Below, piece by piece: positions 1 through 8,006 of a DNA stretch of 64,000 nt. This stretch comes from Anaerovibrio slackiae. Its GTDB lineage: Bacteria; Bacillota; Negativicutes; Selenomonadales; Selenomonadaceae. A model generated the notes under the pieces. That model was not told the origin of the DNA and did not search any database. It worked only from the letters and a program-made list of their open reading frames with translations. The position numbers and the translations under genes were made by a program. The DNA is taken from the NCBI RefSeq assembly GCF_009695585.1, contig NZ_VUNR01000002.1:124001-188000 (forward strand), written 5' to 3'. The number at the start of each line of letters is the position of its first letter. Position 1 is the stretch's first letter.

Positions 1-345
1 TGCATAATTTACTATGAGAATTTTGCGTCCAAGATAATTAGCAATTGCATGTGCTGCCATAGTTTTGCCTGTTCCTGATGGACCATACAGATTTATTCCC
101 ATCCGCTTTGAATATTTGTGGGTAATTTCCAGCCCCCAGTCTTCAAAAACAACTTTGCTATTATGTGCATAATCTGCTACATCAAGTATCTGCTCTTTAA
201 CGTTTGATGGCAAAATAATGTCATCTAACGTGTACTTAGGTTCTTCTACAAAAAAAACAGGCCCATTGTTTCTAGTATTTTTTTGCACACTTTCAGTATT
301 ATTGGCTACAGCACTTTTAGTTTCATTTTCCTCTCTTCGCTTCAT
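1..345 (-). CDS. AAA+ ATPase, N-terminal part (runs off the window)
   Basis: This is the first 115 codons of an AAA-family ATPase whose 3' part lies outside the window. A variable N-terminal stretch of about 35 residues is followed by a helical segment and a Walker A P-loop, GPSGTGKT, near residue 97, then MAAHAIANYLG, which is typical of AAA+ modules. The ATG at 345 is preceded by a GGAAGTGG ribosome-binding site. It is the last visible gene of a minus-strand cluster (coiled-coil gene, LRAT-fold gene, decayed copy of the coiled-coil gene, then this ATPase), so it is probably co-transcribed with them. The Walker B motif and any C-terminal effector domain are not visible. Its substrate is unknown; a role in defence or protein remodelling is only a guess from context. 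Confidence 0.75.
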   Translation of the reverse strand, partial: MKRREENETKSAVANNTESVQKNTRNNGPVFFVEEPKYTLDDIILPSNVKEQILDVADYAHNSKVVFEDWGLEITHKYSKRMGINLYGPSGTGKTMAAHAIANYLGRKILIVNYA

Positions 346-366
346 ATACAACCCACTTCCTATTTT

Positions 367-486
367 ACTAAATATTACATGTAGAACACTGTTTCAGATA
401 AGACAGCACATCACACAGGACATTATTAACCTCCACAGTTACCCGGCGCATGGCGCATATATTAACTGCATGGTCTATGCCATATA
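367..486 (-). pseudogene. Decayed copy of the C-terminal end of the 1020-1499 gene
   Basis: These about 120 bp match the 3' end of the gene at 1020-1499, with many substitutions and a few short indels. Shared landmarks in the same order are aatattacatg, gaac.ctg.ttcagata, cagcacatca, acctcc, and a closing catggtc.atgccat. No open frame survives. The copy sits between the LRAT-fold gene and the ATPase, so an ancestral coiled-coil gene probably stood directly upstream of the ATPase and decayed after duplication. Confidence 0.75.
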
Positions 487-514
487 AGGCGTATCTATTG
501 TATCAATCACCTAA

Positions 515-1003
515 TTATAAAATTATTCTTCTTGACCAAAAAATGTCACCGAACATTAGCAATTTAGGGCTACTACAGCTTTCAGGGTTTTGTTCAGATC
601 TTTTTATACATCTGGACGTAACCTTTAACTTGCACCATTCTACAAAACAGCAACAGTCAATAAAATCATTTTCACCAAGCATTGATGTAGCCTTTTTGAT
701 GGTTTCTTCTGCATGATTACTCAGGCTATCTTCGTATTTAACTATTCCCCACTCCATTTTCTTGGTAAATGATGCTAAAGAAGCTTTTTTAACTAATCTT
801 TTTGTCCTGTCTTTTACGGTATCATCAAAATAGACTACTTCGTTATTGCCGATATAAATTCCATAGTGATTGCATTTGGATTTATTACAGCAAAAACGTT
901 TAACTCTGATAACATCCCCAAGCTCAGGTGATGCAATCTCAAAGTTACGCAAATAGTAAAGATTAGGAGCGTTCAGTTCATTTTCATTTTCTTTTTCTAA
1001 CAT
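515..1003 (-). CDS. LRAT/NC-domain (NlpC/P60-like fold) protein
   Basis: This 162-residue protein has the layout of the LRAT-like domain, a circularly permuted NlpC/P60 papain-like fold. GDVIRVKR comes near residue 30 and HYGIYIGNNEVVYF near 47-60, which supplies the catalytic His. About 75 residues later comes DCCCFVEWCK, which aligns with the NCEHFVxWC block and keeps the catalytic Cys but replaces the usual N, E and H with D, C and C. Known family members are thiol acyltransferases or hydrolases acting on lipids or acyl chains; the substrate here is unknown. A cluster of Cys (CCNKSKC) before the His could bind metal. No signal peptide is visible. The start has a strong GGGAGGG site. It lies 16 bp downstream of the coiled-coil gene, so the two are probably co-transcribed. 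Confidence 0.75.
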   Translation of the reverse strand: MLEKENENELNAPNLYYLRNFEIASPELGDVIRVKRFCCNKSKCNHYGIYIGNNEVVYFDDTVKDRTKRLVKKASLASFTKKMEWGIVKYEDSLSNHAEETIKKATSMLGENDFIDCCCFVEWCKLKVTSRCIKRSEQNPESCSSPKLLMFGDIFWSRRIIL

Positions 1004-1019
1004 ATTTTTCCCTCCCGCT

Positions 1020-1499
1020 TCACTGAATATTACATGCAGAACGCTGCTTCAGATATGCCAGCACATCATCTAATGCACTATTTACCTCCGCAATGCCCCG
1101 GTAAATATTGGCTACATGGTCAATGCCATCTGCACTTTCCTGCTGCATTTTACTTCCCTTATTTTGTTCCTTTACTGCCTCAGCAATGACATCACCCTTG
1201 TTTTTTAAGATAGATTGCAGCTCTGTAATGGATGCTTCTATCTTCCTTGCAACCGCCTGCCGTTCCTCATCAGTCTGGCACTCAGCCATGGCAGCTTCTG
1301 CTTCGTGGCGGACTATATCCGCAATGCCGTCCAAACTATTTTTCTTTTCTGGTGCATCATCCTTGCAAACGACGTTTTCCCTGTGCGCTAATTCTTCCTC
1401 CTGCTCCATCTCCTCTAGCAATTCCCGTAACAGATTTCCTACCAAAAAGACTGCGGCACCGCCTAAAGCGTATGCCATACCATTTTTCCAATCATCCAT
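1020..1499 (-). CDS. Small protein with one membrane segment and helical tail
   Basis: I do not recognise this 159-residue protein. The ATG at 1499 (protein MDDWKNGM) is preferred over an ATG eight codons upstream because GGAAAGGCGG lies directly before it. Residues about 8-24 (AYALGGAAVFLVGNLL) form one hydrophobic segment that could anchor the N terminus. The rest is charged and helical: an EEMEQEEE stretch, then long amphipathic segments such as EAEAAMAECQTDEERQ, compatible with a coiled coil. It precedes the LRAT-fold gene, and a decayed copy of its 3' end lies before the AAA ATPase, so it appears to be a recurrent partner of this cassette. It could be a membrane adaptor, but no function is assigned. 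Confidence 0.65.
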   Translation of the reverse strand: MDDWKNGMAYALGGAAVFLVGNLLRELLEEMEQEEELAHRENVVCKDDAPEKKNSLDGIADIVRHEAEAAMAECQTDEERQAVARKIEASITELQSILKNKGDVIAEAVKEQNKGSKMQQESADGIDHVANIYRGIAEVNSALDDVLAYLKQRSACNIQ

Positions 1500-1609
1500 G
1501 CTTATTACCGCCTTTCCTAACACTAAAGTCGTCTATAAGCTGATTGTACAACAAAACCTCCCCAAAAAGGTTGCCTGCCATGCTACCTTTTAAAAATAAT
1601 TTTTCAACT

Positions 1610-1636
1610 ATTATAGTATCATTCTCATACTATAAT
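1610..1636. promoter_or_regulatory. 27-bp inverted repeat upstream of the LRAT/AAA cluster
   Basis: Two perfect 10-bp arms, ATTATAGTAT and ATACTATAAT, flank a 7-bp spacer. Read on the minus strand, the arm nearer the coiled-coil gene ends in TATAAT, so the palindrome overlaps a plausible -10 box. It is a good operator candidate for a local regulator, for example the HTH protein encoded at 1744-2322. No convincing -35 box was found. Confidence 0.45.
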
Positions 1637-1671
1637 GCATTCTACAAAAAATCTGAAAATCCTGCTAAAAT

Positions 1672-1702
1672 CAAAAAAACCTCGTAAAATTTTACGAGGT
1701 CG
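1672..1702 (-). terminator. Rho-independent terminator after the HTH gene
   Basis: A perfect 22-bp palindrome (ACCTCGTAAAA/TTTTACGAGGT) is followed on the minus strand by a run of seven T. It lies about 45 bp past the stop of the HTH gene and separates it from the coiled-coil/LRAT/AAA cluster. Confidence 0.8.
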
Positions 1703-1743
1703 AAAAAGATACATGTAGGAAGACAAATTAACTCAATTCGTTA

Positions 1744-2322
1744 TTAAGAATTTTTGTTGCTGGTAAGGGGTGGCAGACCACGTTCATGAAGCTGTATGTT
1801 TACCTCATCCACATCATAAATTCCTTCCTCAATAAAAAACTTGACAACCAAGTCACGCATCTGTGATGGTGAGAAGGTATAACCCGCACGCTCAAGCAAA
1901 TCCTCCGCTTCACTCAACTTCAGCTGCATAGCCAATACCATAGCTAAAGCTGTAGCCTTTGACGGCTGATAATCCTTTGTGTTCTTGATTTTTGAAAAAT
2001 GGTCTTTTGTTATGCCAGCTTTATGATACATATCTGAGGCTTTTATCTGCTTTTTCTTCAGTAGCTCAATAACCAGCTCCGAAAAAGTTTTCTTAAGATG
2101 GCTTTCATCTAGTATTATGCCGCCACAGCACACAGCTATGAATAATGACTTTAAAGGAGCAGGGAACCCTGGGGTATTACAATATTCTCCTGTATTTTTG
2201 TTTTGGTCAATGTTATTGGAACTACTTGCTTCTACATTCCCAGGCACATAACTTTTCTGTATATATTCTGCTAATCTTCTGGCAACCGATGCTGGCAGAT
2301 TGGATTGTTTCGGATTTGTCAT
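1744..2322 (-). CDS. Regulator-like protein with C-terminal HTH module
   Basis: The N-terminal 70 residues of this 192-residue protein are low in complexity and unrecognised. Residues about 80-185 form the helix-turn-helix module often found fused to other domains in Firmicutes. Its landmarks are FSELVIELLKKK, then ITKDHFSKIK, DYQPSKATALAMVLAMQL, EDLLERAGYTFS and a closing FIEEGIYDVDEVN. This module is XRE-like and presumed to bind DNA. The ATG at 2322 has GGAG eleven bases upstream. A terminator follows the gene and the 27-bp palindrome lies beyond it, so this protein is a candidate regulator of the LRAT/AAA cluster or of itself. That link is inference. Confidence 0.65.
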   Translation of the reverse strand: MTNPKQSNLPASVARRLAEYIQKSYVPGNVEASSSNNIDQNKNTGEYCNTPGFPAPLKSLFIAVCCGGIILDESHLKKTFSELVIELLKKKQIKASDMYHKAGITKDHFSKIKNTKDYQPSKATALAMVLAMQLKLSEAEDLLERAGYTFSPSQMRDLVVKFFIEEGIYDVDEVNIQLHERGLPPLTSNKNS

Positions 2323-2532
2323 TAGAAATCAACTCCAGATAACTTACTCAACTACAATGATACAACATATTCCATATAACTGCAACTAACAGATAGCAAA
2401 CACACTATTTCAGATTTAATTAGATACTATATATATATTAAAATGTAAAATTCCTTAATATATCATTCATTTTAAATCTATAATTTTCTTTTCTCATATT
2501 ATATTCTACTATATAGAAGGGAAGGTTATATT

Positions 2533-2709
2533 ATGGCAACTAACAAAGTAGCACTACAGGTACGACTTGACGAAAAAGTTCATGCCAAGCTGAGAATTGT
2601 GGCGGAGGAAGAAGTGCGCTCACTCAATTCCCAGATTGAATACTTCGTCATCAAAGGTATTCAAAAATATGAGCAGGAAAACGGCCTGATAGAGCTGAAA
2701 AATTTCTAA
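2533..2709 (+). CDS. Small ribbon-helix-helix (Arc-like) protein
   Basis: This 58-codon gene encodes a protein with an Arc/MetJ pattern. A short beta strand (KVALQVRLD) is followed by one helix (EKVHAKLRIVAEEE) and a second (SLNSQIEYFVIKGIQKYEQ). The SLNSQIE turn is characteristic of Arc-type DNA-binding proteins. AAGGGAAGG precedes the ATG. It is divergent from the HTH gene. Arc-like proteins of this size are often antitoxins or plasmid/phage regulators, but no toxin gene adjoins it; the next sequence is a terminator. Confidence 0.75.
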   Translation: MATNKVALQVRLDEKVHAKLRIVAEEEVRSLNSQIEYFVIKGIQKYEQENGLIELKNF

Positions 2710-2794
2710 AAACAGAGCTGAATTTTTTGGTACTGTTTTTCTATTGAGCCCCTCTCAGCACACCTGCATAGTAAAAACATTTTACATCGCATGT

Positions 2795-2843
2795 AAAAAC
2801 CCCTTAAAACCTATGTATTTCAAGGTTTCGAGGGGTTTTTGCA
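2795..2843 (+). terminator. Terminator after the ribbon-helix-helix gene
   Basis: AAAACCCCTTAAAACC pairs with GGTTTCGAGGGGTTTTT across a short loop and ends in a T run on the + strand, about 85 bp past the small gene. Because the arms start with A tracts, it may work in both directions. Confidence 0.75.
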
Positions 2844-3297
2844 TAACACTGAAATTACAAATAAATAGTATCGCTGAGGCTCTTCCTTATCGTTATTTTC
2901 AAAAGTTGTAAATACTATTCTTCCACATGCTGAAAGCCCGCCACACAAGGCTTTAAAGGGGCTGTGTTAATATGCTGCCGTGGCAGATAAACAAAATCTT
3001 ATTCATACCATTTTCCTTTCCTGAAATGCTCTAAAACGCCCCGTTATGCCCTATTCTGCCCCATTGCCAAAGATGAGAACAACCGGGCGGTTTTGTACAT
3101 ATTTGGCATTTTAAGGCATTTTGAAGCATTATGTGCAAAAAAATCGTAGATTAATAGTATACGAACTTCCGTATCCGTATACTCTCCCAATGCCCCAAAG
3201 GGGGTGCATTTTCTAAGTCAAAGCACAGAGGTTTGCACCCCCTTTTATGCCCCTAACCCCTTGATATAGCTGGGGGCAGAAAAATTTTGCACCCCCC
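2844..3297. other. Gene-free stretch with hairpins and a spaced palindrome
   Basis: No credible coding region is visible in this 450-bp stretch. It holds an 8-bp inverted repeat AGTATACG...CGTATACT at 3156-3183 with a 12-bp core. It also holds a strong hairpin, AAAGGGGGTGCA...TGCACCCCCTTTT, at 3197-3247 that resembles a terminator. Short near-repeats (GCCCC-TTATG and GGCATTTT motifs) occur around 3035-3130. The spaced palindrome could be a recombination or operator site; nothing proves it. Confidence 0.5.
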
Positions 3298-3346
3298 TAG
3301 GGCGTGTTGATTAATGTATAACAGATGAATAGTCATTATTTACATA

Positions 3347-3772
3347 TTATTTAAGCCAAATCAAAGCGCACCCCAGGTGCACAAAAGCCAAGAAACGCAC
3401 AGCCAATTTTTCGTAGCGTGTTGCAATTCTGCGATATTGTTTTAACCTCTGAAAGAAACATTCTACGTTGCTACGCTCCTTGTATTGCCACCAGTCAATC
3501 TCCCGGTGTACTTTATCATTCGACTGCTATGGGATACAGTGTGTGCATCCTATATCTTCAATTTTTATGCGGATATTTTTTCCACGATATGCCTTATCAG
3601 CCATGATTATGGATTTATTAACGGGTGTATATTCCAACAGTTCTGTAGCTATGGTGGAATCATGCACATTTCCTCCTGAGAGCATCACATGCAATGGGCA
3701 GCCCAATGCATCATCGGAAGCATGTATCTTGGTATTCTTCCCACCACGGCTGATCCCAATATGCTCATTCAC
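3347..3772 (-). pseudogene. IS copy 1 transposase second frame, nonsense mutation
   Basis: This is the catalytic half of an IS5-like DDE transposase, read by frameshift from the first frame. It contains ISRGGKNTKIHA and a DKAYRGKNIR block carrying the second catalytic Asp. After GCTHCIP a TCG serine codon, intact in copy 2, is TAG at about 3527-3529. This removes about 45 C-terminal residues (equivalent to NDKVHREIDWWQYKERSNVE onward, which includes the catalytic Glu). Copy 1 is therefore probably unable to transpose on its own. Confidence 0.85.
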
Positions 3773-4131
3773 ATCACTGTCAGCTCCCCTTTTTTTGCAC
3801 CAGCACTATGCTGGTGCGCCTTACAAGAAGTGCTGTCTATGCTGATATCTTGCAGGTCGGCCTCAATTCTGAGTTGATGGAATATTTTTTCGAAAATCCC
3901 ATACTTCTGCCATTTTGCAAAGCATTTGTAGACTGTATTCCATTTACCATAACGCTCAGGAAGGTCACGCCACGGTGCACCGCTACGGGCAAGCCAAATA
4001 ATGCCATTGACAGTTGTTCGAATATCATTGTAGGGACGTCCCTTTGTCCCTGCTCCTCGAACAGGGAATAACGAACAAATTCGTTCCCACTCATCATCTG
4101 TCAACTCATAGCGTCTTTTCTGTATCTTCAT
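3769..4131 (-). CDS. IS copy 1 transposase first frame
   Basis: This 120-residue product is the N-terminal domain of an IS5-like transposase, with RRYELTDDEWERI, then GRPYNDIRTTVNGIIWLARSG and the W-R-DLPERYGKW helix region. The first catalytic Asp follows in ISIDSTSCKAHQHS. Near its end the minus strand has an A7G4 run encoding AKKG. Slipping there gives the frame of the catalytic half, so a programmed frameshift is likely. It is identical in copy 2 apart from one residue. Confidence 0.85.
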   Translation of the reverse strand: MKIQKRRYELTDDEWERICSLFPVRGAGTKGRPYNDIRTTVNGIIWLARSGAPWRDLPERYGKWNTVYKCFAKWQKYGIFEKIFHQLRIEADLQDISIDSTSCKAHQHSAGAKKGELTVM

Positions 4132-4199
4132 GACAATCGCCTCCTCTGTAATAATTATACAGGATATTGCTGAAAATATGCTTTAATCAACACGCCCTA

Positions 4200-4260
4200 G
4201 TATCACCGGCCTGACAATGGAGAAAATTACCAGCATTGGAAAACAGGCTGCTGTACTCTG
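4200..4260 (+). pseudogene. Short C-terminal remnant beside IS copy 1
   Basis: Directly after the IS the + strand has 19 open codons, SITGLTMEKITSIGKQAAVL, ending in TGA and followed by a terminator. The ITGLxxEKI pattern resembles the C-terminal end of Rpn-type nucleases, a broken member of which lies at 9912-10527. The upstream part would have been displaced by the IS. The match is short, so the identity is weak. Confidence 0.3.
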
Positions 4261-4288
4261 ATAAACGCAAGCATATCCAAGATAATAC

Positions 4289-4331
4289 CCTCCCCCATTC
4301 GGAAAAGATTTCCACCTGGGGGAGCTTTTTT
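4289..4331 (+). terminator. Rho-independent terminator (+ strand)
   Basis: CTCCCCC pairs with GGGGGAG across about 20 bases and is followed by CTTTTTT. It follows the gene remnant at 4200-4260, which supports that remnant being the tail of a once intact + strand gene. Confidence 0.65.
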
Positions 4332-4351
4332 ATGCCCCCAGCATTGGCGCA

Positions 4352-4391
4352 CAAAAAAGAGGCCGTCAACTAAATTCTTAGTACGACAGCC
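4352..4391 (-). terminator. Terminator after the diguanylate cyclase gene
   Basis: On the minus strand GGCTGTC-gta-CTAA pairs with TTAG-tt-GACGGCC, followed by TCTTTTTT, about 45 bp past the cyclase stop codon. One G-U pair is needed. Confidence 0.7.
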
Positions 4392-4432
4392 CCATATCCT
4401 TCAAACACCATCATGTAATTAAATCATGGCTA

Positions 4433-6196
4433 TCATGAAGCATCCGTCAGCACAGTTTCCATCACGCACTGATTCCGCCCATGATTTTTCGCATAATAAA
4501 GCGCCTTATCCGCCCGCTCCTGCATGGCCTTCTCCGAATCATTGCCGCCGGTATGCCAATAGCTGACACCGATACTGCAAGTTATCTGCCTGCCCTCCAA
4601 AAGCACACTTTTTTCCAGATCAGTGCGAATCTTCTCCGCCAGCTCCCATGCTTCTGTCAGCGTATACATGGAGCAAATAACCATAAACTCCTCACCGCCA
4701 TAGCGGATAAAGGTATGCCTGGCATCCAGATTGCGCCGCACAATATCCGCCATGCCCACCAGCACCCTGTCACCTGCCGCATGGCCATAGGTATCATTGA
4801 CAGACTTGAACTTGTCTATATCCATCATCATCATGGCAAAAGGCAGCTTGCTATCCTCTGCCGCATTGATAAGCTCTGACATAACTTCGGCCATCTTTAT
4901 GCGGGTAAAGCTCCTGGTAAGAGGATCTACCTGAGCCTTGTGCTTCTCGCTGATAACCTCCTGCTCAAGCTGCTTGTTCTCCTCCTTGAGCCGATTCTCC
5001 TCCCTGATAATGCGATTCATCATGTACAGTATGGACACCAGCACAGGAACAAGCATCACATTTCCCCACGGACTTTGCAGAGAAATAACGTGGAAATAAA
5101 CTCCAAGAAAATAGGCAATATAAAACCCTGCCGTAGTACATATTGTAACGGCCAGCCGCACATTGTAGGCATAAGCAGCCACATCATGCCACGCGGAGTT
5201 CCACAGTATGCTGCTCATCATCACCAGGCTCATGCCATTCCACATGAAGTCCACTGTCAGCACCCTCTCCAACCCGGCTATATCACTAAGATCCAACACC
5301 ACTGCCAGAGCGGGAATAATGGTGCCACCGCAGATAGCCATCCTGGCCGTCTGATCAAAGCGTCCATTCAGCCGCTGATAGACCATGAACATAAGAGGCA
5401 ATGGCTGTACATACAGCATCAAAAGAGAAATATAGTACCAAAATGACAAATTGTCATACAGCAGGAACACCGTCCAGGAATTTGCCGCCATGCGCACGAT
5501 ACCAATCAGAATAAAAAGGATAGCGGCAACATGAGTAAGCTGGCTCTTGTTTTTTTCAATCCAATAATGCATGGCCAGCATGACAACAACTACTATGGAA
5601 AAAAATATCATCAGTATGCTGATGCTGTCATGCTGAAAAATCCTCTGAGTCTGCATCAGGCTGTCATCTACCGAAATCTCCTGCAGGCGGAACAAATCCT
5701 CCTGCTTTTCGCTGTAGACCTGAAAGCTCACCTGTCCCCCCGGATAACTGGAGGGAAGATTTACCATGTGCCATCTGGTTCCATTGATATGATTTCCCCG
5801 GAACACATCCTGGCTGTCATAAATCATATCATCATCCAGAAAGACGCGCACTGACTGATTTTCTGTCACAAAGAACAGCACAGGGCTGTTGAAATGTATC
5901 ACCTTGGGCAACCTGGTACTTAGGATAATGCAGTTGGTATCAGGCCGAAGCTCCGGCTGACTGCCCTGCTCGTACAACTTCCAGCGCTTGTCATTGTACA
6001 TCATATTGGCATTCAGGTTGGTCAGAGTAACCATGTTTGGCTCAATGTGCCCTGATTCGTAGTATTTCCATTTTCCATCCAAAGGCACAGCCTCACAACT
6101 GCCGCAAAGCCACATCCCCTGTCCCAAAAGAGCAAACAGGGCAATGAGCAGATGCCAGGGATATTTTTTTATATTCTTTTCCCATTTCTCCATCAT
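4433..6196 (-). CDS. Membrane-bound diguanylate cyclase (GGDEF)
   Basis: This 587-residue protein would make cyclic di-GMP at the membrane. An N-terminal transmembrane helix (about 14-33) precedes an extracytoplasmic domain of about 150 residues that looks beta-rich. Next come about seven membrane segments (about 190-395) and a short coiled coil (EENRLKEENKQLEQEV). A GGDEF domain runs from about 420. It has the MMDIDKFKSVNDTYGH metal/substrate block and the active-site signature RYGGEEF. The usual RxxD inhibitory site five residues before GGEEF is absent, so product inhibition by that route is not expected. The layout resembles 7TMR-DISM receptors. The start overlaps the stop of the upstream solute-binding gene, implying translational coupling, so the binding protein may supply the signal. 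Confidence 0.9.
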   Translation of the reverse strand: MMEKWEKNIKKYPWHLLIALFALLGQGMWLCGSCEAVPLDGKWKYYESGHIEPNMVTLTNLNANMMYNDKRWKLYEQGSQPELRPDTNCIILSTRLPKVIHFNSPVLFFVTENQSVRVFLDDDMIYDSQDVFRGNHINGTRWHMVNLPSSYPGGQVSFQVYSEKQEDLFRLQEISVDDSLMQTQRIFQHDSISILMIFFSIVVVVMLAMHYWIEKNKSQLTHVAAILFILIGIVRMAANSWTVFLLYDNLSFWYYISLLMLYVQPLPLMFMVYQRLNGRFDQTARMAICGGTIIPALAVVLDLSDIAGLERVLTVDFMWNGMSLVMMSSILWNSAWHDVAAYAYNVRLAVTICTTAGFYIAYFLGVYFHVISLQSPWGNVMLVPVLVSILYMMNRIIREENRLKEENKQLEQEVISEKHKAQVDPLTRSFTRIKMAEVMSELINAAEDSKLPFAMMMMDIDKFKSVNDTYGHAAGDRVLVGMADIVRRNLDARHTFIRYGGEEFMVICSMYTLTEAWELAEKIRTDLEKSVLLEGRQITCSIGVSYWHTGGNDSEKAMQERADKALYYAKNHGRNQCVMETVLTDAS

Positions 6197-7575
6197 CAGT
6201 AATCCATCTCTCCTTCTGCCCCATCAGTTTTATAAGAAAAAAACGCTCCCTGCAGCTCAGGATAAATGTGCCACACATTAGCCATAAACTTCTGCCACGC
6301 TCCCTCCCGTGGAAGCCTGCCGTCAAAATAAATCCTGAAGCAGTTGTGGAATGTTTCATGTATTCCCTGATCGTAGGAGGAAATCTGAGATATATGTATG
6401 GATTGGGCGGCATCCATCATAATTCCATAGGGATTCTGTCCTGCTAGAAAATCCATGCCGTAGCTTTTATCAGCTGCCAGCCTGCTCATAATCTGCCTGT
6501 CGTTGACAAACTCCGCATCGGTTTTTGCCATCTCTGTCAGCACCTGCTTGTCCAGGCAGATAGTACGCATAATATCTGCCACCAGCTCCTGATTGTCCGT
6601 TTTACTGCCGGCAAAAATCCAGGTGCCCCCCCAGAAGGAGGCCTCCGGACCATGGCAGACGCCCCATTTGCCGTAGGTATCCGTTCCTCCCAGGTTTTCA
6701 TCCCGCGACAAAGGAATCAGGGCATGCTTTATCAGCCAGGCAGGGCCAAAATAGCAGAAGGAATCCCCCCGCACCTGCCTGTTCCAGTTGGTTTCCCACA
6801 AGCCGTAAGGATAGTTGTAGCCGTTGGCCTCAAACCTCTGGGTCTGCCTGATCCATTCTTCCATGTGAGGGTCTATCACAAAATACCCCTCCGGGGCAAT
6901 CCATGGCTTTTCCACCCCTGCCCAATACACCCTGTAGGTATCCATATACCCAGGCAACATATGATAGCCTGCCTGCTTCATGAGCGCCGCTGTCTTCTCA
7001 AAGGCCTCCCATGTCTGCACATGCTTCTGAACCACCGCAGGCTCATCACTGCCCAGCACACGTTTGGCAATATCTCTTCGGTAAATCATAACACTGGGCG
7101 CAGCCTGCCAGGATACCCCCCGCAACCGCCCGTTGCTATCTGTTGCCAGATCCCTGGTATAGACAAAGGCATCACGCAAATCCTTCTCCTCTATGCCCAG
7201 CTTGTCAAGAGCCATGGATACATCCTCTGCCTCAGCATATTTGCGGATGTAGTCGGATTCCGTCAAAAAAATATCCACATTGTCGTTGGAGTTGAGATTG
7301 TCCATCTGCAACGCCTTGTCCAGCGTATGCTGATAAACATGATTAGTATAGGGAACTACAACCCAGCGCACCTTGACATTGCCTATCATCTCCGTTTCAG
7401 GATTGTAGGCCGGATAATGCTTCGCCAGAAGCTCCCGGAAGCTGTTGTCCCAGCAATAAATATTCAGTATCCTACCCGGCATAAAGTTTTTATATACGTA
7501 AAAACCACAAGCGCATATAAGCAACAATACCACTGTCATCAATGTATATTTTTTATGCTTTGCCATAATATCCAT
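6196..7575 (-). CDS. Extracytoplasmic solute-binding protein, family 1-like
   Basis: This is a 459-residue sugar-type binding protein. The ATG at 7575 is chosen because GGAGGATGCAGGG precedes it. A hydrophobic leader (TLMTVVLLLICACGFYVY) either ends in an imperfect lipobox (ICAC) or acts as a membrane anchor. The mature part starts ILNIYCWDNSFRELL and contains NVDIFLTESDYIRKYAE and a late GGTWIFAGSKTDNQELV, typical of family 1 binding proteins. No ABC permease or ATPase gene is nearby. The only partner is the overlapping diguanylate cyclase, so a sensory role (ligand capture for the cyclase) is more likely than transport. The ligand is unknown. Confidence 0.8.
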   Translation of the reverse strand: MDIMAKHKKYTLMTVVLLLICACGFYVYKNFMPGRILNIYCWDNSFRELLAKHYPAYNPETEMIGNVKVRWVVVPYTNHVYQHTLDKALQMDNLNSNDNVDIFLTESDYIRKYAEAEDVSMALDKLGIEEKDLRDAFVYTRDLATDSNGRLRGVSWQAAPSVMIYRRDIAKRVLGSDEPAVVQKHVQTWEAFEKTAALMKQAGYHMLPGYMDTYRVYWAGVEKPWIAPEGYFVIDPHMEEWIRQTQRFEANGYNYPYGLWETNWNRQVRGDSFCYFGPAWLIKHALIPLSRDENLGGTDTYGKWGVCHGPEASFWGGTWIFAGSKTDNQELVADIMRTICLDKQVLTEMAKTDAEFVNDRQIMSRLAADKSYGMDFLAGQNPYGIMMDAAQSIHISQISSYDQGIHETFHNCFRIYFDGRLPREGAWQKFMANVWHIYPELQGAFFSYKTDGAEGEMDY

Positions 7576-7822
7576 CCCTGCATCCTCCTGCCATCCATGC
7601 ACATAGAGCCTGGTGAACCCGTCAACTTATTTTATCTTATAATAATATTTTACCACAAACAAGAAGAAAATGCTTGCTTTTTCTATAAATTGAAATACTT
7701 ATCTAAAAACTTTTACAAGTCATACAACAACAGCAAAGGGACAGACAAAATAACCTCCGCCGGAGGATAGATAGCCTGTGGTTTTTACGCCACAATAATA
7801 CCTGCCACCAGACGAAGGTTAT

Positions 7823-7957
7823 TTTCAATTCATTCTTTCACTATTATTCCTGTTCCCAAACAGATTCTTGATGTAAAGGAACCAGGGCTTAATGTAATAG
7901 CTATGGTCAAACGCAGCAGCAAATCTATTATTTCAAATACGGAAGCAGCTTTTCTAT
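7823..7957 (+). pseudogene. Probable transposase fragment cut by IS copy 2
   Basis: An open + strand stretch of about 45 codons contains ILDVKEPGLNVIAMVKRSSK, in the style of IS4-like DDE transposases. It ends abruptly at the IS copy 2 boundary, and no continuation is found beyond the IS, where an IS3-family gene on the other strand begins. The assignment rests on pattern memory only. Confidence 0.35.
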
Positions 7958-8006
7958 TAGGGCGTGTTGATTAATGTATAACAGATGAATAGTCATTATT
8001 TACATA

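Larger units (their letters stand above)
3300..4197 (-). mobile_element. IS5-like insertion sequence, copy 1 (898 bp)
   Basis: The element is bounded by perfect inverted ends (GGGCGTGTTGATTAA and its complement) and flanked by TA on both sides, consistent with a TA target duplication. It carries two overlapping transposase frames on the minus strand, the arrangement of IS5-family members that use frameshifting. The second copy at 7960-8857 has exactly the same length, and I count six base differences. Both copies lie in the same orientation and flank the solute-binding/diguanylate cyclase pair, so together they could behave as a composite element. Confidence 0.9.

Noticed and set aside
3156-3183. 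loxP-like site
   Set aside because: Some letters resemble a loxP arm, but the arms are 8 bp and not 13, and no recombinase gene is nearby.
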